A model generated the notes under the pieces. That model did no database searches, was not told where the DNA came from, and saw only the letters and a list, made by a program, of their open reading frames with translations. The position numbers were made by a program, and so were the translations under genes. Of a DNA stretch of 64,000 bases, positions 1-12,500 are shown piece by piece. The DNA comes from Dasypus novemcinctus (Eukaryota > Chordata > Mammalia > Cingulata > Dasypodidae). The stretch covers positions 92,881,157 through 92,945,156 of the forward strand of contig NC_080680.1 of NCBI RefSeq assembly GCF_030445035.2. Direction: 5' to 3'. Within the stretch, counting starts at the first letter, position 1. Each line of letters starts with the position of its first letter.

Positions 1-177
1 CCATATCTGTCCTATAGGAGCTCTAATTGACGAAACTAGGAAAGGAGTGACTGGGGATTTTCTGTAAGACACATATCATTAGGGACACCATTAGAAGCTA
101 TATTCCCTGATAATTATACAAATTTCTAAGCCTTCTTTCCCCTCAGTGACCCTTTCTCACCAGACTTGCCTTTCCAG

Positions 178-586
178 TCCTGAGCTTGCTGCTGGCCCCA
201 GTCTTGCCCATGATTGAGGGCAAGGAGCCCACTGCCAGGGACCCTTTGCGCCCTCAGGAGTACCCTCTCCCTGTGCCCCCTCCTCACATTCTGGCCAATG
301 GAAGTGACTCTCCCCTATCCCTACCCCACAGATATGCTGTGACACAGGCAGAATTGTTTGCCCTGCTTTGCCGCCTGGCCGACGAGTTGCTCTTCAGGCA
401 GATTGCCTGGATCAAGAAACTGCCTTTCTTCTGCGAGCTCTCAATCAAGGATTACACTTGCCTCCTGAGCTCCACATGGCAGGAATTAATCCTGCTGTCT
501 TCCCTCACCGTTTATAGCAAGCAGATCTTTGGGGAACTGGCTGATGTCACTGCCAAGTACTCACCCTCTGATGAAGAACTACACAG
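178..586 (+). CDS. NR6A1: NR6A1 coding exon, hinge and start of ligand-binding domain
   Basis: Reads ...[19 protein letters not shown]... to ...SPSDEELH plus a split Arg codon (AG|A). The donor is CACAG|gtgatgg at 586/587. The start is uncertain. The acceptor TTTCCAG|TC at 177/178 and the alternative GCCCCAG|TC at 201/202 are 24 bases apart, so both keep the frame. An upstream AG at 146 is excluded because the frame then meets a TGA at 147-149. Confidence 0.9.
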
Positions 587-3500
587 GTGATGGCTGCTGA
601 CTGGGGAAGAAATTCCAGGCAACTAAACCATTGTCATACCTGCAAAGCAGGGTTGTCTGTCATGCCAAAGGATAGGCATTAAAGCCACAAAGGCCTGGAT
701 TTGAATCCTTGCTCTGCCACTAACTAGCTTTGTGACCTTGACCAAGTCTCTGATCCTCAGGTTCTGAGTTTATAAAATGGGAATGATAACAATACCTCTC
801 TAATAAGGTAGTTGCAGGAATAAATGATATTGTGCAGTAAAGCTTAGCATAGTGCTAAGCTGTTATTTTTATCACATTTGTATCACTGAGGTATGATAAC
901 ATATCTGAAAAACAAAAATCTGTACTCTGCCTATAAGGTGAAAGGCTCTCAGCTGTAGTTTACCTTTCAAGAAAGAGCCCTAGGAGTCATTGTGGTACCT
1001 ACTCTGTGGTAGGCGCTGAGCAAGGTATTTTATATTATTGTTTAATTTTCACAGCCTCCAGCATTACAGGTGTCATTATGCCTATTTCATGGTGATGAAA
1101 CTGAAGTTCAGAGTGATCTGCCCTTGAGGGTTTTGGATTTGAACCCAGAGCCTGGATTTGAACCTGTGCCTGCCTGACTGCTAAGCTTGAGCTCTTTCAC
1201 ATCATTTCAGCTCCTTCCTGTAGATTGTTCCCTGAATGGTGAGATGTTAAGAGCATGGAACAAGGAGAATCAGCTGTTCTCACTATTTTTTAACATGAAG
1301 TCTCATCCCAGCCAGCCAGGATCCTTCTAACCTCCCTGTTTAGAACAAATCTCTCTCCCTGCTACTCTATGACCTGTCCAAGTATCCTTCTTAACTACGT
1401 ACTATGAAGACATGAGGCACATGGGGCAGAGTTATGGTGACCATACTTCTTGACCCCCAAATTAGGACAAATGATCTTTTGAGACATTTTTTCTGGCTTA
1501 TTAATTTATCCACTTGAAAAGTCTTATAAAGCTTAACTCACAATTAAATAGACGTTTCAATAAATCGCCTTTATTGGACAGTATAAAATAATTGAACTCA
1601 TGATATTCCAAGGCACCAAGAAAGAGGAAAGAAAAGGTATCCCTATCGATGAAGGCTGGAGAAGGTGGGGTACCAGCCCTCATGCTTCTCTACACAGAAC
1701 TGGGATACATCTCCCCTCTACCACCCAATCATGGCATAAAGGTAAGCTGAGGCACAAGCTAGGAGTAAAGCTCCAAGACACTCAAGGGCCCTTTGTGCAG
1801 CTGAGGGGGGAGGAGTCCAGGTACTGACTCTCTCCTCTGGTTTTCTAATTTTTTCTTATTAGTAGTGTTTTGTGACTTTAGGGTAATCTATAAATGACAA
1901 CATTTTTAATCCAGCTGATACGTTGCCCTGTAAACAGAACTATTGGATTCTAACCCTTTGTCCAAAGCCTCTAATTCATTGTTCCCTGTCTCCTCCTCCA
2001 TAATTCTGGACCAACTGAATGTTTGGATAGCAGACAAACCACTCTAAAATTGTCAGGGTTTGCAGAGCTGGCCCAGAGATCATAGCCTCCCTATTTTCCT
2101 TGAATCCACCAGTCCAGCCTGGGGGCTGCCTACAGGGTCAACCTCAAGGCTCTACTCCCTGTAGAGCATTGGGTTTTCCCAGGCCCTCTGCAGGTAGGCA
2201 GGGATTATTGGTACCGCAGAGCTCTCTCTGGCTTTGAGCTCCTTAAGACACTTCATCCCACCACAGCCAATCCCTTGAGCCCTCAAAACCAAGGCCAGGG
2301 TCCAGGAAGAGCTGAATTAATGAGAAAATTTTTACTTCCTAAGGAAACTACTTACCAAAAAGGATCTAGAGCTGTACTGTCCAATATAGTAGCTACTAGC
2401 TTCATGTGACTTTTAAAATTTAAATTAATTAAATAAAATTGAATTACCATATGATCTGGCAATTCCATTTCTAGATATATCTGTTTTAGTTTCCTAAGCT
2501 GCTCCAGCAAATACCATGAAATGGATTGGCTTAAACAATGGGAATTTATTAGGTTACAGTTTTTTGAGGCTGAGAAAATATCCAAATCAAGGCATCATTA
2601 AGGCAAGGCTTTCTTCCCAAAGACTGACTGCCAGCAATCCTTAGCTCTTCTGCCTTATGGCAAGGCACATGGCAGCTTCTCCTGATCTCTTCCTTCTCTT
2701 CTGTGTTCTGATTCAGCTTCTTGCTTCCCATGACACCCTCTCTTTCCCCCTCTCCCCCATTCCATTTATAAAGGACAATAGGACTAAGACGTATCCTAAA
2801 CTGAAGTAATCTTATCAAAAGGTTGTACTTAAAATGGGTTTACACTCACAGGAATGGATTAGATTTGGGAACATGTTTTTCTGGGGGCACACAACTTCAA
2901 ATCACAATATCCAAAAGAGTTGCAGGCAGGGACTAGGACAGATACTTGTACACCAGTATTCATAACAGTATTATTCACAATAGCCAGGGAGTGGAAACAA
3001 CCCAAGTGTCCATCAACAGATGAATGGATAAACAAAATGTCGAGTATACATACAATGGAATATTATTCAGCTATCAAAAGGAATGAAGTTTTGAAACCTG
3101 CTACAACATGGATGAACCTTGAAAACATTATGCCAAGTGAAATAAGCCAGACACAAAAGGAAAAATATTATACGATTCCACTTATATGAAATAGCTAAGC
3201 ACATTCATTGAGATGAAAAGTAGATTGGAGCTTACCAGGGTCTAGAGCAGGGATTCTTAACCTTTTTTGTTCCACGGACCCTTTCACCAATCAGGTGAAG
3301 TGAATGCTATTGTAATTTATTTATTGCATGCATTCATAAGTGAAGTAAATGCTAGATTTCTGTTACAGGTCAGAGAAAATAAAGATATGTTGATTTTTTT
3401 CAATTTAAGTTTTATGAACCCCCAAAAATCTTTCCACAAACCCCTTGGGGGATCCATGGATCTCTGGTTAAGAACCCCTGGTCTAGAGGGAGGTGGAATA

Positions 3501-6500
3501 TGGGGGAGTTATTGCTTAATATAGGTATAAGGTTTCTGTTTGGGTGATGAAAAATTTTTGGTAATGGATGGTGGTGTTGGTAGCACAACATTGCAAATGT
3601 AAATCAATACCACTGAATTATACACTTAAAAATGGTTAAAATGGAGAGTTTTATATAAATAATACCACAATTTTTAAAAATTTTAATTAAATAAAAATTA
3701 AAATTCATATCATTTCTACTAGCCTCATTTAACATGCCCAGTTGCCACATATGGCTACCATATTAGTCATTGCAGTTATAGAACATTTCCGTAACTGAAC
3801 AATGCTAAGTTTTGTTGCTGAGTACTCAGTTGAGTTCTGAGGGTAAGAAATGTTTTGTTTTGTACTGTCATACAGTTTTTTTTTATATACTTTGTATTGT
3901 AGTAACATACACATCAGAATTTCCCATTTTAACTTCTTTCAAGTGTACAATTAGTATTATTCACAATAGGGAGTAGCTGTTAATTATATTCACAATATTG
4001 TACTACCATTACCAATATCCATTACCCCAACTTTTTCATCACCTCAAACAGAAACTCTGCACCCATTAAACAATAACTCCCTCTTCTCCCCCTGCCTTCC
4101 CTGACTCCTGGTAACCTATAATCTATTTGTCTCTATGAAATTTGCTGCTTCTGGGTACATGTGAGATCATACTATATTTGTCTTTTTATACCTAGCTTAC
4201 TTTACTCAGCATGATGTCTTCAAGGTTCATCCATGTCGTAGCATGCTTCAGCAATTCATTCCTTTTTATAGCTGAATAATACTCCATTATATGCATATGT
4301 CATGTATTTTTTATCCATTTCTCTGTTGATGGATACTTGGGTTGCTTCCACCTTGCGGCTATTGTGAATAATGCTGCTGTATACGTTGGTGTACAAATAC
4401 CTGTTCGAGTCCCTGCTTCTGAGAAGTGGGATGCCAGGTCATATGGTATGTCATACTTTCAGCATCTGAGGAACTGTGAAACTGATTTCCACAGTGGCTG
4501 CACCATTTATAATGCCACTAGTAATGTGTATGGGTTCCTATTTCTCAATATCCATGCCATGCCCCAATGCTTAATAATAAATGGCTTTTGTTTTTTAAAT
4601 AATAATAGCCATCCTTTTGGGTGTGAAGTGGTATCTCATTGTGGTTTTAATTTGCATTTCCCTGATGATCGATGATGTTGAGCATCTTCCTGTATCTTCT
4701 TTGGAGAAATGTCTATTCAAGTCCATTACCTATTTTTTTAATGGAGTTGTCTTTTTATTGTTGAGTTGTAGTAGATATTTATGTATTCTGGATATTAAAC
4801 TCTGATTAGATACGTGATTAGTGATTATTTTCTCCCATCTGTAGATTGTCTTTTCACTGTCTTAATGGTATCCTTTGACATAAGAAAGTTTTGAATTTTG
4901 ATGAAGTCCTTTTTATCTGGTTGTTGTTTTTTTATTTCGTTGCTTGTGTTTTGGTGTCATATCTAAGAAATCGCTATCAAATCAAAGGTTATGAAGGTTA
5001 CCCTCTCCCACCATGTTTTCTTCTAGGAGTTTTATGGTTTTAACCCTTATTTTTAGGTCCTTGAGCCATTTAGAGTTAATTTTTATATATGAGGTAGGGG
5101 TCCAACTTCATTCTTTTGCAAGTGAATATCCAGTTTACCCAGCACCTTTTGTTGAAGAGACCATTCTTTCCCCAGCTAATGGACTTTTGGCACCCTTGTT
5201 AAAAATCATTTGGTCATGGATGAATGAGTTTATTTCTGAACACTACATTCTATTCTGTTCGTCTGTATGTCTGTCTGTATACCAGTTTCACACTGTTTTG
5301 CGTACCATGGCTTTGTTTTGAAATTGGGAACTGTTAGATCTCCAATTCTGTTCTTCCTTTGCAATATTGATATGGCTATTTGGGGTCCCTTGTGATTCCA
5401 CATGAATTTGAAGATTGGGTTTTCCATTTCTGCAAAAAAGGCTGTTGGAATTTTGATAGGCATTATATTGAATCTGTAGATCACTTTAGGCATAGGAAGT
5501 TTTTATTGAAGGAATTATTTTATTTGATGAGGTTGCATTTTAGAAAGATGCCTGTGGTTGTAATATTCAGGATGGGTTGGCATGGTTAAGGCTAGAGCAG
5601 AGAGGCTCTAGGTAGGTGCGTATTCCATAACGCAGGTAAAAGAATACAAGGCCTGAATAAGTGACTGTGGGAACAGAGGGAAGCACAAACTTAAAATATG
5701 TCAAGGAGGTAAAGTCATTAGGACTTTAATGAGTGGGAAAGTTGACTTTTTGGCCTAGCCAGCTAGGTGAGCACCAATTCTCTTAACCAAGGTGGAGCCT
5801 GGGGAGGAACAGGATAGGGGATGAGCCACTCTGAATTTTGTTCAGGGTTTGAAATGCATGTGGAACTGCTCAGGAAGTCATAGGAAGTGAAAGAGTGAGA
5901 GCCCATACAGTCAGGTTCTTCACTGTAAAATAGCCCTCACTTTGCTAGAAACCTGGGGTATGGAGACTATAATTGGCCATAGCTCTTTCCTACCTTGCCT
6001 GTGCCTGTGCTACTCCCACTCCCCCAAAACGCCTTTACTTTTTCACAACTTTTTAGTGCAAGTTAGTTCCTGCTGTCATGGAAAGGCTTTTTGCAGATGA
6101 TACATGGCCACCTCCTTTTCTCTTCTCAAATATTGAATTAAATTTATGGTGCCCATTTTCCTTAATCAGGCTGTTATCAGACAGTAAGCCTAGTGAATTT
6201 TGATTTAAAGCAGATTGTAGCACCAGCCAGTGACTGCTCCTGCCCTAATCAAGACTCCTTAGCTCCCAAGAGAAGATGCCTTAACTAGATGGGTTTTAAT
6301 AGGCAAATTCTATCTCCTGAGCACTAGCTCCATTTCTGCCAGTTTGCTAGAGAGTTGTCTTCCAGAGTTTTTTCCCAAGACCCTAGCTATAAGACTCGGG
6401 AAATACATGCAGTCTTTCCTTTTTGCTGCAATAACGGAAGAGATGAAGAAGAAACAGTAACAATAATAGCTAACAATTATTGAGGATTTGTTTTGCCAAA

Positions 6501-9500
6501 TTCCATATTAAGTGGTTTACATACATTATTTGTTTAGTTCTCACCACCATCCTGTGAGACTGGCACTCATTCCTATTCTATAGATGAAGTTCTATAGATG
6601 AAGAACATGAGGTTCAGAGAGGTGAAAACTCAAAGTTACAAAGCTAAAAAGAGATGGAGCTGAGATTATCACCTGAGTCTGTTGTGCTCCAAAGCCTGGG
6701 CTCTTTACCATAACCCTATACTATATTCATATTCTCCGAGAGCCTTTTCAAAAGGTTTGGCTTTATGGAATTTGTCCAACTTTTCATGTTGAAGTCTGTA
6801 CATGGATGCTGAAATGACATTTCCTCTAAGGTTGTAGCTGATGACTGTTCCTGGGAGTAGGTGCATTTATATGAATGAAAGAGAGACAACTGGGCCTCTC
6901 AGCCCTCTTAATGGGACATAACTTATATAGTGTCAGCTTCAATTGCCGACTGAATGGTCCAGTGGTTTGGGAGATCCTGGCAGGAATGTTTTCCTTGTCC
7001 TCACGTGCTTGTGTAATGGGAACCTAGAAGAAGAATGGGTGTGTTTGTCCAATTTTTCTGGCTTCAAATGCTGATAATTTGTAGACAGGGAATACAGGGG
7101 CATCAGAACTGTAGAGTGGGCAGATGTGGAGGAGGCACGGCTGCTGGAGAAAGCAGGCCCATAGAACAGAGAATAACTTTGTTTATCAAGGGGTGGGATG
7201 CGGGGTGTGGAGGAAAGCTTTGCAGTCAGGCTGGTGGAGACTGAGTGTGGGCCGCTGGGCTGGCTGCCAGCTCCCCACTACTGCTTAGGGTCCGAGACAA
7301 TTGCCTGCCCTAGGAAATTTGGAAAAAAGAACATGTGCTATCTCTAAGAGAAAGGGCAGACCTGGGGTATATCCTTAGGTCTATGAGCCTTTGTGTCCTC
7401 AGGTCAAGACTCAGCCAGGAATAGGATTGGCACTGCTGGCTAGGGGTCTGGCTGATAGCCACACACCTGCATATTCTGAAGTGCCAGAGTGAGTTCTTAG
7501 GTCAAGAGGTTGCTGATTAAGGGACCAAATGTTATCTTTGCTTGCTACACTGCTCAGCCACCAGATAGATGCTGACGCTGCTCCTCTTGCATCCTCCTTT
7601 ATTTATGCCCAAACCTATCCTATCCCCACCTCACTTCACTGAATAGATTTTAAGGGGGCTTTGCAGTAAAGACCTTTTCCCCTCAAGACCAGAAGTAAGC
7701 CAGCAAAGCACTATGGTGAGGAATGGTCTTCACTCCCAGGCACACTGCCTCCTGCTAGTCTGAGCATCATGGAGGTACTGCTGCAAGCCCAGCACCCATT
7801 CAGAGCTGGGCCTGGTCTAGTTGCTGTAGGAACACAGAACTCCTAAGGTCCCATGTGGTAGCCTTTTGCATTTACCAGTTAAGAACCAGACGGGATTGGG
7901 GTGGATGGTGTAGTTCTGAGAAAAGTAACAGGCTTGGAGTTAGAAAGCCTGCGTTTGAACCTTGACCCCACCACCACTTATTTTCTGTGTAACCTTGGGG
8001 AAGTCACCTCCTCTTCTGCTTCCTCATCCCTAACCTGGAGGTGATATTACTTATCACACGGGTTATCAGGAGGGCAAAATGTGAAAGGGCCTAATCCATA
8101 ATAGGGGCACTGTAAATAATCTCTCCGAGCTTTTGTTTCCACATCTGAACAAAGGAGACTATGATTAATATGTGTTTTATGGATTTATTGGGAGTATCCA
8201 ATGTATGTGGAATACTTAACCACATACTTGCTTAACCAAGTTCCTGACAAGTAGCAAACACTCAGTAAATGGTAGAATGGTAGGTAGTGTTGTCACAGTA
8301 AGTGATATAATATGGATTTGTCTATTACCCAGTCTGGGAAAGTATTAATAAAGTTGTAAAAGCCACCAGGCTAGACACAGAGAAAGTGAGTCTACTAGCA
8401 TTGTAGCTCAAATCAGACCTGAAAAAAGCCCCAGCTCAGACTCTCTGGGAGCTGTGCCATGTGTGTGAGAAGGTCCGAGCTCTAGCTCCCCCTGGTGTTA
8501 GAGAAGTGCATGCACCTTTGGTTCCAACGAGAGACAGGCATTCCTCAGGGAAGAGAAAATGCCCAGCTTGCCCATAAAGCCAAGTCCTAGCAAAGCCTCC
8601 AGAATCAATGCAGAAAGTTGTAGAGCCCAAAAAGCGATAGCATATCCTCAGGAGTTCTAGACCCTACCAGATGGGACCATCTTTTCTGGCACAGTACTGC
8701 AGTGCCCAGCTCTGAACATGTCACCAGGAAGCAGTCTTGGGGCTGAGCCTCTTCTGTCTGTGACCATTCTCCATCTAAGGCCCATCTGGAAATCTGCTTG
8801 ACACACTGTGCAGCCTACTCCTAAAAGGACTGAAGCCAGGCCTGACCCCAGCTTTCATAAACTTCTGCAGTCCTGCTTCCCTATTAAGCCTTTGCCATAC
8901 AGTTTGGTGGTAACTTCATCTCTGGTATGAAGTATTCCCCATTATGACCCAGAGTGTTAGTTCCCTGGGGTGGCCAAACCTGGGGCTCCTTTGCCTAAAA
9001 CTTGGTCTTTCTCCTCAGGAACTCACTCCTAACTCAAAGAAAAGAGCATGGTCAGCTTTGAGCCTCCCTGTCCCTCACCTCCCACCCACTAGGGGATACC
9101 ACCTTAGATAATGGAAAAAATCAAGGCCTTGGGGAGTCATCCCCGGTTTCAAGTTCTAGCTCTGCCACTGACTAGTTGTGTGCTTGTGGACCAGTCCCTT
9201 CCCTTCTTTAACTCTAGTTTCTTATCTGAATAATGGTGATAATCACCTAACTTATAGGGTTGAGAGAATTAAATGAGATAATGCACATAAAGTGTGTAGC
9301 ATAGAGACTGGCATGGTATAGAGGCTCAGTTAATGTTTTTCTTCCTCCCTAGCTGAAGTCAAGGATACCAATATATGTTTCCCTGTGGGAAAAGTAAACC
9401 GACATAAATACAATCTGCATTGTGGTAAAGGCCCACATAGAGTCACCATGGCAGGTGCCATTGATTCTAAAGGGTGTATCTCAACAATAGCAGTCATACT

Positions 9501-12500
9501 ATTGTTATAGTATGTCATAATAATGTCATACTTCTCCACATTCACATCTCAAACTTCCCTTAGCCCTTGTTACCCTGAGCAGGCAAGCATTACCAGTCCC
9601 ATTTTACAGAGGAGGACCTCAAACCTGAGAAGGGTTAAATTCCACCCCAAAGTCTCACAGTTTATAAGTGATGGAGCTGGATTTGAACTCAGATTTGACT
9701 GGCTCCACTTGACCTTGGGAATGGCAGCTTGCATGAGCTGCTTGACCTCTTAGATAAACTATGTATTTCTGTCCTTCACAAATGGTTCTAGATTCCATTT
9801 CATCCAGACTCAGCCTCTTTCCTACATTCCCTTGAGGTGTTCTCCCCTTCCCTGGCCTCCACTGGTATTAGAGCCCACTTTTAACACCTGTGTCCATTCC
9901 CCAGATTTAGTGACGAAGGGATGGAGGTGATTGAGCGGCTCATCTATCTATATCACAAGTTCCATCAGCTAAAGGTCAGCAATGAGGAGTATGCTTGCAT
10001 GAAAGCAATTAACTTCCTAAATCAAGGTAAGTGGCTGGGGGTGAAAAGAAGGAATTTTTCTTTTTTTTTTTTTTTTTTTGCCAGTGAGCATTTGCTTTCC
10101 TGTTTTATTCCCTCCCTTCAGGACTAGCACACAGAGTTTATCAAACCATGTGGGTGCCAATCTTGGAAGGCCTATGCATCCCCTTGTCACCATCCTGTTC
10201 CTCTAGGGTGCAGGGAATGCTTTGGATTTTTTCTTCAAAACTAAATGTCACAATCTCTATAACTCATAGAGAAAGGAAGAGGATTCTCTTTGTTTAGTCA
10301 ATTTTAATGCATTTAAACACAGACACCAAGGACAGTACATGCGTCATTTAAAATATGTACCAAGTTTACCAGCGACTGAAGAAGAGCAGAGTGACTGATG
10401 AAACTGTTGGAGATAAGGCTTCTATGACAGGCTGGCAGTGGTTCTGACGGCCCCATCAGGGCAGAGTGGGGGGGGGGCACAAACACACACACACACACAT
10501 GTCAAGTATGGCTTTTAATCAGACGAGTATTGGTGTATGGTAGCTGCTGTTAACCAGAGTATAAAAGACAATATGTATTCTTTTTTTCAAAGTAGAATAT
10601 AAGTACTTTACTCTGAGTGGGCCTGGGTTACTTTCCTCTGTGGCGTTAAAAGTGTTCTCTTTCTATGTTCACTTTCCTAGTCCAGAGATTCTTGAGCCCC
10701 TACTCTTTGCTCTGCCCTTACCACACACTGGGCAAACCTCCTTCTCCTGCTCATGCATTTACCTGGTCTTTTAAGTGCCTCCCCTAGGCCAGGCCCTGTG
10801 CTGAGCCCGGAAAACATTGAAATAAATTAGACCCTATGTCCCTGGTCTCAAGAAGTGAACATTGTGAGGTACTTGACACATTAGTCAAGCCTCAGATGGG
10901 GGGAAGTCAGTAGCTTCTTGGTGGAGGAAAATACCTGAGTTGAGCCTCAAAGGCTGGGGGGAGATTTATATATAGAATATCTATATTCTCTCTATTAAAA
11001 GGATGTATGTATGTACTATATATAAATCATATCTAGAACAAGTAGAAGGATGGCCCTTGTAGAATGGTAAGAGCAGAGTATGTAGGAGATTAATGTGTGA
11101 GTTTGTGTTCAAGCATCAGTGTGTAGACAATAGCATTATTTCTGATTGGCTCCAGCAAAGGACAAACTTGAAGAAATTGTGGTGGATAAATTTGGAAAGG
11201 TAGGTTATTTAGTCATTTGTATAACATCCACTAGTGCTTGTTTTGTACCAAGGTGGATGTGAACCTAAGAAAGACACAACCTAATTCTCAAGGGCTAGTG
11301 ACAGTCTATAACTATCTTTTGTATTGTTTTTCCCTTCTTTATCTTATTTTCCTTCCTTGTTCAGAACTTGTCTTCCATATCAGAAAAAGAAAATATCCTA
11401 TTGTGATACTGTTTAATAACTTTTAATTGAAAGGTGCACATATTCAAGGAGCTGGTTTTTCTTCCACATTAGAAAGTCCCTCTCATTCCCTATGTGGGTT
11501 TTCCCCCCCCTCCCACAGATATCAGGGGTCTGACCAGTGCCTCACAGTTGGAACAGTTGAATAAGCGATATTGGTACATTTGCCAGGATTTCACTGAATA
11601 TAAATATACACATCAGCCAAACCGCTTTCCTGACCTCATGATGTGCTTGCCAGAGATTCGCTATATTGCAGGTAACATTTTGGGTTTCAACCCTCCTGTG
11701 TTTCTTTTAGCTTGTGAAAGGAATGAGGCAAGTGGTATTTTCAGGATGCTCATTCCAGGCTCATCACCAACTATATAAAAGAGGTACTACCCTTGCCCTC
11801 AGAAAAATTCTATTGTAAGGGGCAGTTTGTTTTTGTGGGTTTTTTTGTAGGGGAAAGAATCTAACAATTCCTAAGCTCCTATAATGTGCTGAGTACTTTG
11901 TGGCCTTATATCATTTAATATCAGAACTGTCTGCAAGGCTGGTGCTTGGTTGGTGGTATTATGGCCATTCTATAAATGGGGAGGCAGGGGCTCAGATTAT
12001 CTCAAATTAACTTCATTTTCTGAATTGTACTCTTTAAAGGGGTGATTTTTATGGTATATGATAAAAAAAAAATGAACTTCATTTTACAAAACTGCCTATA
12101 GGCTTTTAGGGATCACTCTTTTAAATAGATACCTTTAAAATCCTTTAAAAATCCAAGTTTGCAAAAGATTTGTGTGTGTGATCTTGATCCCCTTCTCAGC
12201 TCTTGACATTTAGATAGGTCCATTTCAGTATAAGATCTGGGCTTTTTTGTTGTTATTACTTTACTTCATTTAGTAAAGATTATTGTTTATAGTTGTCCAG
12301 TTCTGGGGCCAGAGAGCACACTAGATGAAAGTTGTACCCTAAACTTTTGGGATTTTAGAGGTACTAGGATAGTTTATATCGTAGCATTTTCAAAACTCTG
12401 TTCTATCAAACAGGAGATATTAATCAGGTATTCTGTAAAATTAAGGGAAGTCATTAATTATATACACCACTCCCACTCTACAGAGCAGGGTTCTTAACCC

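Larger units (their letters stand above)
2441..3682 (+). mobile_element. L1 3' end (L1MA/MB-like), interrupted twice
   Basis: L1 ORF2 C-terminus and 3' UTR: the translation at 2990-3080 reads [13 protein letters not shown]...[13 protein letters not shown], and the 3' end reads TACACTTAAAAATGGTTAAAATGG. The target duplication TTAATTAAATAAAATT (2425-2440) recurs as TTAATTAAATAAAAATT (3683-3699). It is broken by a solo LTR (2482-2906) and a hAT element (3248-3480). 5'-truncated and dead. Confidence 0.85.
2365..3800. mobile_element. hAT-like DNA transposon split by an L1
   Basis: The left half, GAGCTGTACTGTCCAATATAG at about 2369-2440, and the right half at about 3683-3800 (TTGCCACATATGGCTACCATATT, then TAGAACATTTCCGT) are the two ends of a non-autonomous transposon of the kind with GTGCTGTCCAATATGGTAGCC ends. 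It was interrupted by the L1 at 2441-3682. The family name is not certain. Confidence 0.65.
587..9904 (+). other. NR6A1: NR6A1 intron (9.3 kb)
   Basis: Holds the nested transposon block at 2365-3800, an antisense L1 at 3885-5580 and five MIR relics (listed separately; the MIR at 9560-9695 is the nearest to the next exon). Between 5600-6450, 6730-7900 and 8300-9100 I see only unique non-coding sequence. No further exon was recognised. Confidence 0.8.

Noticed and set aside
146-177. Acceptor CCCCTCAG at 145-146 for the first NR6A1 exon
   Set aside because: The polypyrimidine tract is good, but the NR6A1 frame would then meet TGA at 147-149.
2920-3189. Protein-like frame with [13 protein letters not shown]
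   Set aside because: It is the C-terminus of L1 ORF2 in a truncated element, not a host gene.
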